Below are positions 1-11,673 of a stretch of 64,000 bases of DNA, piece by piece. The position numbers and the translations under genes were made by a program. The stretch spans positions 21,834 to 85,833 of the forward strand of contig JAZAYU010001112.1 of assembly GCA_038501625.1 (NCBI GenBank), written 5' to 3'. Numbering within the stretch: position 1 is the stretch's first letter; each line of letters begins with the position of its first letter. The DNA comes from Corbicula japonica (lineage: Eukaryota; Mollusca; Bivalvia; Venerida; Cyrenidae). The notes under the pieces were generated by a model. It saw only the letters and a list, made by a program, of their open reading frames with translations. It was not told the origin of the DNA and ran no database searches.

Positions 1-514
1 TAAAACAGCCTCTGTTTTACTTTTTCTTGTTCACATTTGGTCTTATCTTTTATCACCAAGGGAGATAAAACTACATCATCAATGAAATGTAAGCCGAGTT
101 CAGGGGTTATGATGGAAAACACGAGTATTCGAAACGCGATTTCGTTGCAACAACATTGCAACAACATTGTTTAACATAACAAGAACACGTTAATGTTAAA
201 CGGGTGTGTTAACATCCTATCAAAATGCAAGAAAATTCAATATTGTATCCTTTTATTTTATATAATTTGTACCGCTCGCGTTTATAGCGGCGTTTATATT
301 CAAAAACAATTAATAGACGCTATGCAAGCTTATAAAATGCTAGAGATATGCAACAAGGTTAACACTTCTACAAAAAGTCCACTCGAACAATTTGTACAAC
401 GTAGAAACAACAGACACTTTCCATTATAATAAATTGTTCAATTAAGCCTCTAACTTATACGTAAGAACATGTCTCCATAGATAGAATTTCCATTCTCAAT
501 AGAGTCTGTTTCGT
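1..514. repeat. Paralogous flank, tail of a cGLR unit
   Basis: No gene is seen here. The stretch aligns with 18,150-18,431 joined to 19,387-19,598, and its first part with 42,420-42,720. Shared landmarks are the GAGATAAAACTACATCATC motif, the accgctcgcgttt motif and the tattagacgctatg motif. The small ORF at 193-429 is not conserved in the other copies and is not called as a gene. Confidence 0.75.
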
Positions 515-1850
515 AAAAAGAGCATTCAACTTATAATGTTTCAATTAGGGTACTTGGGTGGGGTAATGCTCACACTTTAAGGGAATTTTTGTAAGTCGAG
601 TCATTTAAAAATAAAAAATCACATATAATTACAAATACTATTATGAATAATATTTTTTTCATTTATTATGAATAGTACAAAGCTCTTAACGTTAACATGT
701 TTTTAAAGGTAAATACTTTGCATTAATTGGCAATACTGACGATAATATAAGCAAAAGAAATATGACTATGCAAAAGATGATCAATATACAAACTACAATA
801 TGTTACAAGAGAAAACTCACACGGCACTCGGAGTTTAGTCTCTTCTTAAACCCATTTTTTGAAACTGTAGCCAAAAGTTTTTCATCCCACCCCTATCTAT
901 TAAATTATGCTATTTTTAAAGAAATCATCAGTTAAAACATATGCAAATTTAAGCCATCGAATCTCCAGCTTAACGCTCTACTAATAAGTCACCAGCCTAA
1001 TAAATACTGAACATAAATCGTATTAACAAAAAAGTAAATATGCATATCAGGAATTGCCACAATCAAAAGACACAACCTCCAAGTCAAGCAGGAGAGAGAC
1101 AATTGATGGTTAATAAAATGATCAATTACATAACAGACACAACAAACAATGAACAAAAATGAGAACCCGAGGGGTTACCGCCTTAGAACGGTCAGTGGCA
1201 AAACAGTTTGCCACTTGTTGAACCAGGATGTATGGTGCAACAAAAATAAGACAGACTTGACTAAAATTCGATTTGTTTAAGTCTCAATAAAACAGTATAA
1301 TTATATGGCCTATTTTCGGTTCGGAAATCCCAATAGGAACATTTTGTAAAACTTGAATGAAAAAGTTCACTTTTAAGACATATGTGACAGTCGAATGATT
1401 TCATTTAAGCAGTCGCAATTACCGAAAATAAACCTAATTGTTTACAGAAGATTGCAGGGTATTTTATAACCCATTGTTTTTTATATTTTGTATACAACAG
1501 AAACATGACGGGTGCTTATAGGGTTCAGCTGGAGTAGAAAAAACAATAAAGAAATAGACAGAACAATAATAGAAACATTTCAGCTTTAAGTAAAAGATGC
1601 CAGATAAAGTGTAGACAGTTATTAAGTTACCAATTATAAGTAAGATTAAGGAGGGTCGTTTAACTATACAAGATATACTGACTTTTGCTACTAAGGGAAA
1701 TTTAGTAATTTATACCCTGTTTCCACAGCGTTAATGTCTTATATTATATGTAAAGTTCAACCCCTCATTAAGACCACCCCCAATATACACCATTATTACA
1801 TGTTTTACTATAGTAACAAATAATGACCAAAATGCCCGGGTTCTTAGCAC
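515..1850. repeat. Paralogous block leading into the 68-bp satellite
   Basis: Noncoding. It is collinear with 26,186-27,470. Its part from about 880 to 1,800 recurs a third time at 42,740-43,640. It ends in the left part of an inverted-repeat element (cagttcaacccct near 1,757) directly before the satellite array. No ORF of useful length is conserved among the three copies. Confidence 0.8.
1036..1210. repeat. Interspersed element with GAGAACCCGAGGGGTTACCG core
   Basis: Homologous stretches lie at 26,696-26,880, 42,893-43,080 and, more diverged, at 39,372-39,560 inside the long-inverted-repeat element. The last 45 bases or so (gagaacccgaggggttaccg and what follows) are much better conserved than the upstream part. 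That is the pattern of a SINE-like or structured-RNA-derived repeat with a constrained core. I do not recognise the family. Confidence 0.55.
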
Positions 1851-4800
1851 GATAAATGTGCTACTGCTAAAAAGGGTGACTAGTGCAGTTAAGTGCTGAT
1901 GCTATAATGCGACTGGAGCAGTAAAGTGCTACTGCTAAAAAGGGTGGCTGGTGCAGTTAAGTGCTGATGCTATAATGCGGCTGGAGCAGTAATGTGCTAC
2001 TGCTAAAAAGGGTGACTAGTGCAGTTAAGTGCTGATGCTATAATGCGACTGGAGCAGTAAAGTGCTACTGCTAAAAAGGGTGGCTGGAGCAGTTAAGTGA
2101 TGATGCTATAATGCGGCCGGAGTAGTAAAGTGCTACTGCTAAAAAGGGTGGCTGGTGCAGTTAAGTGCTGATGCTATAATGCGACTGGAGCAGTAATGTG
2201 ATACTGCTAAAAACGGTGGCTGGTACAGTTAAGTGTTGATGCTATAATGCCGCCGGAGCAGTAATGTGCTACTGCTAAAATGGGTGGCTGGTGCAGTTAA
2301 GTGCTGATGCTATAATGCCGCCGGAGCAATAATGTGCTACTGCTAAAAAGGGTGACTGGTGCAGTTAAGTGCTGATGCTATAATGCGGCTGGAGCAGTAA
2401 TGAGCTACTGCTAAAAAGGGTGGCTGGTAAAGTTAAGTGTTGATGCTATAATGCCGCCGGAGCAGTAATGTGCTACTGCTAAACAGGGTGGATGGTGCAG
2501 TTAAGTGCTGATGCTATAATGCGACTGGAGCAGTAAAGTGCTTCTGCTAAAAAGGGGGCTGGTGCAGTTAAGTGCTGATGCTATAATGCGACTGGAGCAG
2601 TAATGTGCTACTACTAAAAAGGGTGGCTGGTGCAGTTAAGTGCTGATGCTATAATGCGGCCGGAGCATTAATGTGCTACTGCTAAAAACGATGGTTGGAG
2701 AAGTTAAGTGCTGATGCTATAATGCGGCCGGAGCGGTAATGTGCTACTACTAAAAAGGGTGGCTGGTAAAGTTAAGTGTTGATGCTATAATGCCGCCGGA
2801 GCAGTAATCTGCTACTGCTAAAAAGGGTGGCTGGTGCAGTTAAGTGCTGATGCTATAATGCGACTGGAGCAGTAAAGTGCTTCTGCTAAAAAGGGGGCTG
2901 GTGCAGTTAAGTGCTGATGCTATAATCCGACTGGAGCATTAATGTGCTACTACTAAAAAGGGTGGCTGGTGCAGTTAAGTGCTGATGCTATAATGCGGCC
3001 GGAGCATTAATGTGCTACTGCTAAAAAGGATGGTTGGAGAAGTTAAGTGCTGATGCTATAATGCGGCCGGAGCGTTAATGTGCTACTACTTAAAAGGGTG
3101 GCTGGTGCAGTTAAGTGCTGATGTTATAAAGCGGCCGGAGCAGTAATGTGATACTGCTAAAAAGGATGACTTGAGCAGTTAAGTGCTTATGCTATAATGC
3201 GGCCGGGGCGGTAATGTGCTACTACTAAAAAGGGTGGCTGGTACAGTTAAGTGCTGATGCTATAATGCGGCCGGAGCAGTAATATGCTGCTACTAAAAAG
3301 GGTGGCTGGTGCAGTTAAGTGCTGATACTATTATGCGGCCGGAGCAGTAATGTGATAGTGCCTAAAAGGATGGTTGGAGCAGTTAAATGCTGATGCTATA
3401 ATGTGGCCGGAGCGGTAATGTGCTACTGCTAAAAAGGATGGCTAGTGCAGTTAAGTGCTGATACTATAATGCGGCCAGAGCAGTAATGTGCTACTGCTAA
3501 AAAGGGTGGCTGGTGCAGTTAAGTGCTGATGCTATAATGCGGCCGGAGCAGTAATGTGCTACTGCTAAAAAGGATGGCTGGTGCAGTTAAGTGCTGATGC
3601 TATAATGCGGCCGGAGCAGTAATGTGCTACTGCTAAAAAGGATGGCTGGTTCACTTAAGTGCTGATGCTATAATGCGGCCGGAGCAGTAATGTGATAGTG
3701 CTAAAAAGGATGGTTGGAGCAGTTAAATGCTGATGCTATAATTTGGCTGGAGTGGTAATGTACTTCTGCTTAAAAGGATGGCTGGAGCAGTTAAAAGCTG
3801 ATGCTATAATGCGGCCAGAGCATTAATGTGCTACTGCAAAACAGGATGGCTGGAGCAGTTAAGTGCTGATGCTATAATGCGGCCGGAGCAGTAAAGTGCT
3901 ACTGCTAAAAAGGGTGGCTGGTGCAGTTAAGTGCTGATGCTATATTGCGACTGGAGATGTATTGTGCTACTGCTAAAAAGGATGGCTTGTGCAGTTAAGT
4001 GCTGATGCTATAATGCGACCGGATCAGTAATGTGCTACTGCTAAAAAGGATGGCTGGAGCAGTTAAGTGCTTATGCTATAATGCGGCCGGAGCAGTAAAG
4101 TGCTACTGCTAAAAAGGGTGGCTGGTGCAGTTAAGTGCTGATGCTATAAAGCGACTGGAGCAGTTATGTGCTACTGCAAAAAAGGATGGCTGGAGCAGTT
4201 AAGTGCTGATGCTATAATGCGGCCAGAGCAGTAATGTGCTACTGCTAAAAAGGATGGCTGGAGCAGTTAAGTGCTTATGCTATAATGCGACCGGAGCAGT
4301 AATGTGCTACTGCTAAAAAGGGTGGCTGGAGCAGTAAAGTGCTGATGCTATAATGCGGCCGGAGCAGTAAAGTGCTACTTCTAAAAAGGATGGCTGGAGC
4401 AGTTAAGTGCTGATGCTATAATGCGGGGGGAGCAGTAATATACTACTGCTAAATATGGTGTCGGAGCAGTAAAGTGCTGATGCTATAAAGAAACCGGAGC
4501 AGTAATGTGCTACTGCTAAAAAGGATGGCTGGAGCAGTTAAGTGCTTATGCTATAATGTCGCCGGAGCAGTAATGTGCTACTGCTAAAAAGGGTGGCTGG
4601 AGCAGTAAAGTGCTGATGCTATAATGCGGCCGGAGCAGTAAAGTGCTACTGCTAAAAAGGATGGCTGGAGCAGTTAAGTGCTGATGCTATAATGCGGCCG
4701 GAGCAGTAATGTACTACTGCTAAATATGGTGTCGGAGCAGTAAAGTGCTGATGCTATAAAGCGACCGGAGCAGTAATGTGCTACTGCTAAAAAGGGTGGC

Positions 4801-7186
4801 TGGAGCAGTTAAGTGCTGATGCTATAATGCGGCCGGAGCATTAATGTGCTACTGCTAAAAAAGGTGGCTGGTGCAGTTAAGTGTTGATGCTATAATGCGG
4901 CTGGAGCAGTAATGTGCTACTGCTAAAAAGGGTGGCTGGTGCAGTTAAGTGCTGATGCTATAATGCGACTGGAGCAGTAATGTGCTACTGCTAAAAAGGA
5001 TGGCTTGAGCAGTTAAGTGCTGATGCTATAATGCGACTGGAGCAGTAATGTGCTACTGCTAAAAAGGGTGGCTGGTGCAGTTAAGTGCTGATGCTATAAT
5101 GCGGCTGGAGCAGTAATGTGCTACTGCTAAAAAGGATGGCTGGAGCAGATAAGTGTTGATGCTATAATGCGGCTGGAGCAGTAATGTGCTACTGCTAAAA
5201 AGGATGGCTGGTGCAGATGCTATAATGCGGCTGGAGCAGTAATGTGCTACTGCTAAAAAGGGTGGCTGGTGCAGTTAAGTGCTGATGCTATAATGCGGCT
5301 GGAGCAGTAATGTGCTACTGCTAAAAAGGGTGGCTGGTGCAGTTAAGTGCTGATGCTATAATGCGGCTGGAGCAGTAATGGGTTACTGCTAAAAAGGGTG
5401 GCTGGTGCAGTTAAGTGCTGATGCTATAATGCGGCTGGAGCGGATATGTGCTACTGCTAAAAAGGATGGCTTGTGCAGTTAAGTGCTGATGCTATAATGC
5501 GACTGGAGCAGTAATGTGCTACTGCTAAAAAGGATGGCTGGTGCAGTTAAGTGCTGATGCTATAATGCGACTGGAGCAGTAATGTGCTACTGCTAAAACG
5601 GATGGCTGGAGCAGTTAAGTGCTGATGCTATAATGCGACTGGAGCAGTAATGTGCTACTGCTAAAAAGGGTGGCTGGTACAGTTAAGTGTTGATGCTATG
5701 ATGCCGCCGGAGCAGTAATGTGCTACTACTAAAAAGGATGGCTGGAGCAGTTAAGTGCTGATGCTATAATGCGGCCGGAGCAGTAAAGTGCTACTGCTAA
5801 AAAGGGTGGCTAGTACAGTTAAGTGTTGATGCTATAATGCCGCCGGAGCAGTAATGTGCTACTACTAAAAAGGATGGCTGGTGCAGTTAAGTGCTGATGC
5901 TATAATGCGGCCGGAGCAGTAAAGTGCTACTGCTAAAAAGGGTGGCTGGTGCAGTTAAGTGCTGATGCTATAATGCCGCCGGAGCAGTAATGTGCTACTA
6001 CTAAAAAGGATGGCTGGAGCAGTTTAATGCTGATGCTATAATGCGGCTAGAGAAGTAATGTGCTACTGCTAAAAAGGATGGCTGGAGCAGTTAAGTGCTG
6101 ATGCTATAATGCGGCCGGAGCAGTAAAGTGCTACTGCTAAAAAGGATGGCTGGAGCAGTTAAGTGCTAATGCTATAATGCGACTGGAGCAGTAATGTGCT
6201 ACTGCTAATAAGGGTGGCTGGTACAGTTAAGTGTTGATGCTATAATGCGACTGGAGCAGTAATGTGCTACTGCTAAAAAGGGTGGCTGGTACAGTTAAGT
6301 GTTGAATCTATAATGCCGCCGGAGCAGTAAAGTGCTACTGCTAAAAAGGATGGCTGGAGCAGTTAAGTGATGATGCTATAATGCGGTCGGAGCAGTAATG
6401 TGCTACTGCTAAAAAGGGTGGCTGGTGCAGTTAAGTGCTGATGCTATAATGCGGCTGGAGCAGTAATGTGCTACTGCTAAAAAGGATGGCTGGAGCAGTT
6501 AAGTGATGATGCTATAATGCGGTCGGAGCAGTAATGTGCTACTGCTAAAAAGGGTGGCTGGTGCAGTTAAGTGCTAATGCTATCATGCGGCCGGAGCAGT
6601 AAAGTGCTACTGCGAAAAAGGATGGCTGGAGCAGTTAAGTGCTGATGCTATAATGCGGCCGGAGCAGTAAAGTGCTACTGCTAAAAAGGATGGCTGGTGC
6701 AGTTAAGTGCTGATACTAAAATGCGGACGGAGCGGTAATGTGCTACTGCTAAAAAGGGTGGCTGGAGCAGTTAAGTGCTGATGCTATAATGCGGCTGGAG
6801 CAGTAAAGTGCTACTGCTAAAAAGGATGGCTGGAGCAGTTAAGTGCTGATGCTATAATGCGGCTGGAGCAGTAAAGTGCTACTGCTAAAAAGGATGGCTG
6901 GTGCAGTTAAGTGCCGATGCTATAATGCGGCCGGAGCAGTAATGTGCTACTGCTAAAAAGGGTGGTTGGTGCATTTAAGTGCTGATGCTATAATGCGGCC
7001 GGAGCGGTAATGTGCTACTGCTAAAAAGGATGGCTGAAGCAGTTAAGTGCTGATGCAATAATGCGGTCGGAGCAGCAATGTGCTAATGCTAAAAAGGTTG
7101 GCTGGTGCAGTTAAGTGCTGATGCTATAATGCGGTCGGAGCGTTAATGTGCTACTGCTAAAAAGGATGGCTTGTGCAGTTAAGTGC
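1851..7186. repeat. 68-bp satellite array, about 78 copies
   Basis: Head-to-tail array with a 68-bp period, visible for example as ctactgc at 1,861 and 1,929. Each monomer is itself a diverged dimer. A 35-base half begins gtgctactgctaaaaaggg and a 33-base half begins gtgctgatgctataatgc; both end in ggctggNgcagt. Across the monomer junction AGCAGTA and TACTGCT form a 7-bp hairpin with a 6-base loop. Some monomers are shortened, such as the one near 5,215. No ORF runs through the array. Confidence 0.97.
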
Positions 7187-7520
7187 TTGAACTACTGCCA
7201 ACTTTATGTTCAGACTTAATTCCGACATTCAGGAAAATACATCTGTTAGTTTCGTTTGGTCTTATACAGTCATATTGCCAATTCATTTTTTTAATGGACA
7301 TTATAACCGTGGTTTTCAGTGAAACGGTAATTTCCGTGGGTCTACATTTTCCAAAAGATGCTTGTTTTTATTTTTATGTGATAAATTTTCTTTCGGCTTC
7401 AATTCTTCGATCGACCTGTCCGCGAAATTCTCGAAAATTTGAATCCCGGAAACTCTCCTATATTGATAGTCAAGTCAAGTGAAATTAAATATTTCCTCTG
7501 TAAACAAACCTTTATTGCGT
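7187..7520. other. Gene-free linker after the satellite
   Basis: It is collinear with 28,798-29,150 in block B. The 99-residue ORF starting at 7,183 begins inside the last satellite monomer and is broken in block B, so it is not called as a gene. Confidence 0.6.
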
Positions 7521-7539
7521 GGGTTCGCTTTTTTATTTG

Positions 7540-7668
7540 TTAGGTTATTTCTGACCAAAATGCGACCAGTGCAGATTCTGATGAGACGGCACGGATGGGC
7601 CGACTGATCTGGTTCTACACTGGTCGCACATGCGTTAAAATGCGTATATATGAAGGAAAGGGTTAAAC
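7540..7668. mobile_element. Foldback MITE-like element
   Basis: The left side reads gcgaccagtgcagattctga and the right side ctacactggtcgcacatgcg, so the two halves pair into a hairpin. The right end carries aaagggttaaac. The same element type recurs at 29,170-29,296 and, more diverged, at 21,262-21,440, 21,978-22,196, 22,255-22,475 and 34,376-34,577. From memory, similar elements are abundant in bivalve genomes. No protein is encoded. Confidence 0.7.
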
Positions 7669-8221
7669 ATATAAACAATGCCGAACGATATTTAATAATG
7701 GTGTCATATAAAGCATACTAGAAGATAATACGAACTGGCGGAATAATGGAAGAGAAAAACACATTGTCAAAGTATTTTACAAAGCAAATCCGTTCACTTA
7801 CGTATTAACCTCAAACCGCTGTCTAACAATTAAAGTAAAAAATCATTAAAAAAACAACAAAACTGTTTGCTTCCCTTCGCTATTTTCATTTTGTTTTTGT
7901 TAAGTATTATTTTGGTGCATCTCGCCGTACTTAGGGAATAATTTTAAGTAGCATGAAAATGTTCGCTCCTTGGAAGACCTTCTATATGTCTTACAAAGTG
8001 ACAATTGATGAGGAGGTGCATTAAAATACTTGCCATTGTGCAGTTTGTTTATTGTACATTGTTGTATAAATCGATCTATATACAAAATTGAAAATCTCAA
8101 CGGTCTTTATTCAAATCAACATATTTAGTTCACATTTATCGATGTGATTGCTTTGTCTGGTTTCTGATTTTGATATTTGGTGTTATTACCTATTGTGCAG
8201 GTTTAATAATCTTAAATCTCA
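7669..8221. other. Gene-free stretch, conserved in block B
   Basis: Collinear with 29,297-29,869. The 66-residue minus ORF at 7,900-8,100 has a longer, differently ended counterpart in block B. Nothing supports translation. Confidence 0.55.
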
Positions 8222-8905
8222 GTATTGTTATCGCTTCTCAATGTACGATAGCAGCTGTCTTTCATTGTACAATAACCGCTTTAACATGTACGATAACCGT
8301 CTATTATGATGACTAATAGTATAAATTATTATGTCACAAAAACCGTCTTCCTTGGTACGATTACCGTCTATCATGAAGCGATTATTGTCTCTTATGTCAC
8401 GATAACCGTCTTCTATGCTACGTTTACCGTCCGTCATGAAAATATTATTGTCTCCTAAGTTTCAATAACCGTGTTGTATGCTTCGATTATCGCCTGTCAT
8501 GAAAAAATTATCGTTTCTTATGTTTGAATAACCGTCTTTCATGCTTCGATAACCGTCTAATATGATAAAATAATCGCCGTATCTTATGTCACAATAACCA
8601 TATTCTATGCTACGTTTACCGTCTGACATGAAAAGATTATCGTCTATTATGTTTCAATAACCATCTCTTATGTTACGATTACCGTCTATCATGAAAAGAT
8701 AATCGTATCTTATGTTATAATAAAATAACATTCTTCAAGGTGCGATAACCGTCTATCATGATATAATAATCGTCTCTTACGTCACAATAACCGTCTTTCA
8801 TGGTACGTATGATATCTGTGTATCATGAAGCGATTATCGTCTTTATGTTTCAATAACCGTCTCTAATGTCACGATAACCGTCATTTATGGTACAATAACC
8901 AACAA
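8222..8905. repeat. 21-bp minisatellite
   Basis: Degenerate tandem array whose basic unit is about 21 bp: ATG, three to six variable bases, then cRataaccgtct. About 30 units are present. Because 21 is divisible by three, minus-strand ORFs with seven-residue periodicity appear by chance. The paralogous array is at 29,870-30,640, with a different internal arrangement. Confidence 0.85.
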
Positions 8906-10099
8906 TTTGTCAAAAGTATAACAATTGATTCGTCAACCTATACTAATATTAATTGCAATATGAACAAATGTTAACGTTTAAACTTGCCAACTTCTTTTTA
9001 ACAAAATGAAAGAATTGAAATTTGAAACTTGGACTAGAGAAGTTTAAGCATTAACAACGAAATGACAATTGTCGTCAAAGATCAACAAGGTTTCAAACTA
9101 CGGTTGCTGATTTATGCCGTTTTGTTGATTTGGCGTCGGTGATGCGAAATGGCGAAGTGTGACGAAAACATGAAAGTGCCAAATAACGCTTAATTTTAGT
9201 TCGTGTCGGCGGGTCAAAAAATCCGTAGACAGTAAAACACAAAAGACCAAAAACCGCTTACATGTCGTGGGTTCGCGGTTCGAATTTCGAGGTAAATACT
9301 CTAAGTTACAAAACTTATAAGGCAAAACGCAAATCTTTTTCACTTTGTATATACTTTTCGTATCGGTGGGTATCAAAATTTGTTGTCTTACTTCTTTTGT
9401 CGCAAACGCGTTACACATGTTCTAATGAAATAAAATTTTATTAAATTTAAACAAATATCGGCGGGGAGAAGTAAAGAAAGGTAAAAAAGCTAATTTTCTT
9501 TTGTTTGCTTTTTGAGGAAAATACACAAAGACACGAAAAAAGAAGGACGAAAACCACAAAGAAACGACAAAAGAGAAAGGACAAAACCACAGAGGTATTA
9601 ATCCCGACGACACGAATGGTGATTTATACCAAAGTTTGTGTTTCGTTTCTACGTGTATCCCTCTCAAAAATTGAAAGGCACACACACGACAAATAAGCAT
9701 TACTTCGTCGTGTGTTCTTGACTTTGAAATTTCGCCTCGCCGACAAGTACACACGAAATGGTAGAAATCAGCCACCATACTTGTCCCTAATTTTAGCATA
9801 AGGCATTTCCATGTGTTAAAGGTACCATGTTTTCTAACAGTCTAAAGAAAGTATGAAATGTAGTAAATAACAAGTGAACTTTTTTTATCCAAACAGAAAA
9901 CCAGAACAATACATTTTGAATGCCAACATGAGTAACATGATAATTCCAACAATATCATGTGCCTTTTTTAATTACTTGCAACTATGAGGACAAAAAAAAT
10001 AAACATTTTATTCCCTTGTTTTTGTTGTTGACAAAAACGAGAAACATCAGAATTTACAGACAGTTTTATGATATAAATGAGAACATATCAAGATTAAGA
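8906..10099. other. Gene-free stretch, conserved in block B
   Basis: Collinear with about 30,641-31,830. ORFs of 60-125 residues on both strands (for example 9,422-9,799) overlap one another and are not preserved in the paralogue. No coding signal or RNA gene was recognised. Confidence 0.55.
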
Positions 10100-11262
10100 T
10101 CTTATTTTATTGAAAACTAGAGCTATCACTTCACTGAAGGTGATAAATACCCACGCAATACTGCTTTGTCAGAGTATGCAGAAATAATGTCCGCATCTTT
10201 TGACTTAACAATGAATACATTATTCAATAGTGCTCCCCTTAAAAAAATAATGGACTGTTATAGATGAAGAAAAATTGTTACACACATCTACACTTCAAGC
10301 CGAACATATGCCTTAAGTTTGACGTAATTACCTTGAAAACTGTACCAGTATAGTTCGCATCACATCATTTTGTTAAATTGTGATCCCCTAAAAAATAATA
10401 GACTGATCCAGAAGGAATAAAATGTCATGCACACGTCCAATTCATGCCGAATATATGTTTAAAATTTCAAGTCAACATTTTGAAAACAGTGGAAGTAGAT
10501 TGCATCATAAGAATTTGTTAAGATGTGCATGACATATTTTTAAATAATGCTCCCCTACAAAAAATAATGGACTGATCCACAAAAATATGTCAATTACATG
10601 TGCACTTCATTCAGAATTTATGATTTCAGTTTCAAGTCGATATCTTGAAAACTGTAGAAGTTTGCATAACACGATTTTGTTAAATCATGTTCCTTGCAAA
10701 AAATAATGGACTGACCCACACGAAAAATATGTCATGCACATCTTAACTTCATGACCACCATATGATTGAAATTCAAGTCAACATCTTAGAAACTGTAGAA
10801 GTAGTTGGAGTCACAAGATTTTGTTGAAATATGCCCCCTCCAAAAAATAAGGGCTGATCCATATGAGAAAAAAAAGTTTGCGCAAATCTACTAACGAACA
10901 AAAGTTTCAAGTCGAATCTTGAAAACTGTTGACGTAGTAAATGCCACAGACCAACCACAAACCTTTGCATAAAACGGTTTTTTTAATAATCTCCCCTTCA
11001 AAAAATAATGGACTGGTCCACATGAAAAATATGTCACGCACATCTACACTTCATGCCAAACATATATGTAAAGTTTCAAGTCAATATCTTGAAAACTGTA
11101 GAAGGAATTCGCGTCACAAGATTTTATTGAATAATGCTCCCCTCCAAAAAAACGGACACATGAAAAAAAAACAGTTACTAACGAACAAATGTTTAAAGTT
11201 TCAAGTCGCTATCTTGAAAAATGTTGACGTAGTAAGTGCCACAGACCAACCACCCAACCGGA
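10100..11262. repeat. About 150-bp tandem repeat, seven copies
   Basis: The marker aaaaaataatggactg and its variants occur near 10,242, 10,388, 10,558, 10,697, 10,842, 11,000 and 11,145, a spacing of roughly 140-170 bp. Each unit also carries a ttcaagtcNNNatcttgaaaac segment. The array is absent from block B, where the two flanks nearly abut around 31,850-31,890. It is therefore a gain in A or a clean loss in B. Confidence 0.85.
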
Positions 11263-11673
11263 TGATGATTCCTATATACCCCCATACTTTGTATAACAAC
11301 AGTACAAGAATAGACAGTCACTGCAATCATATTAACGATAAAAATCTATTTAATTATAAAACTGCGTTGATGAAATGATTTGAAAATTTTGCTTGGTTAC
11401 AGTGTAGTTATCAGATTCAATAACCTCCCTTGATGGTAATATCCTTATTTTTAACCATGAAGGATGTCAGTCATTGTTATTGGCAGAATATAGGCAAACT
11501 TGAACTATCGTTATGGGGGATTCGGATGGTATGTACTGTGTCTTGAATGGTTGACTAGGGTCTACCGCAGTATTTGTATTTCTTTGGGCTTATCTAAACG
11601 TTTTTTAATTGAAGGGTTTGCACTTCTTCATTGATACAATATATACCAGACGACAATGTCTTCGTTAACCAGT
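11263..11673. other. 3' flank of cGLR1
   Basis: Gene-free. It aligns with 31,880-32,388 and, further diverged, with sequence 3' of cGLR3 and cGLR4 (gaccgccaagcttt and ataccagacgacaatgtctt motifs). It is probably the 3' untranslated region plus downstream DNA of the minus-strand gene. Confidence 0.6.

Noticed and set aside
1851..7186. Repeated TATAAT in the satellite as promoters, or the array as CRISPR
   Set aside because: TATAAT is simply part of a 68-bp eukaryotic satellite. There are no unique spacers and no cas genes.
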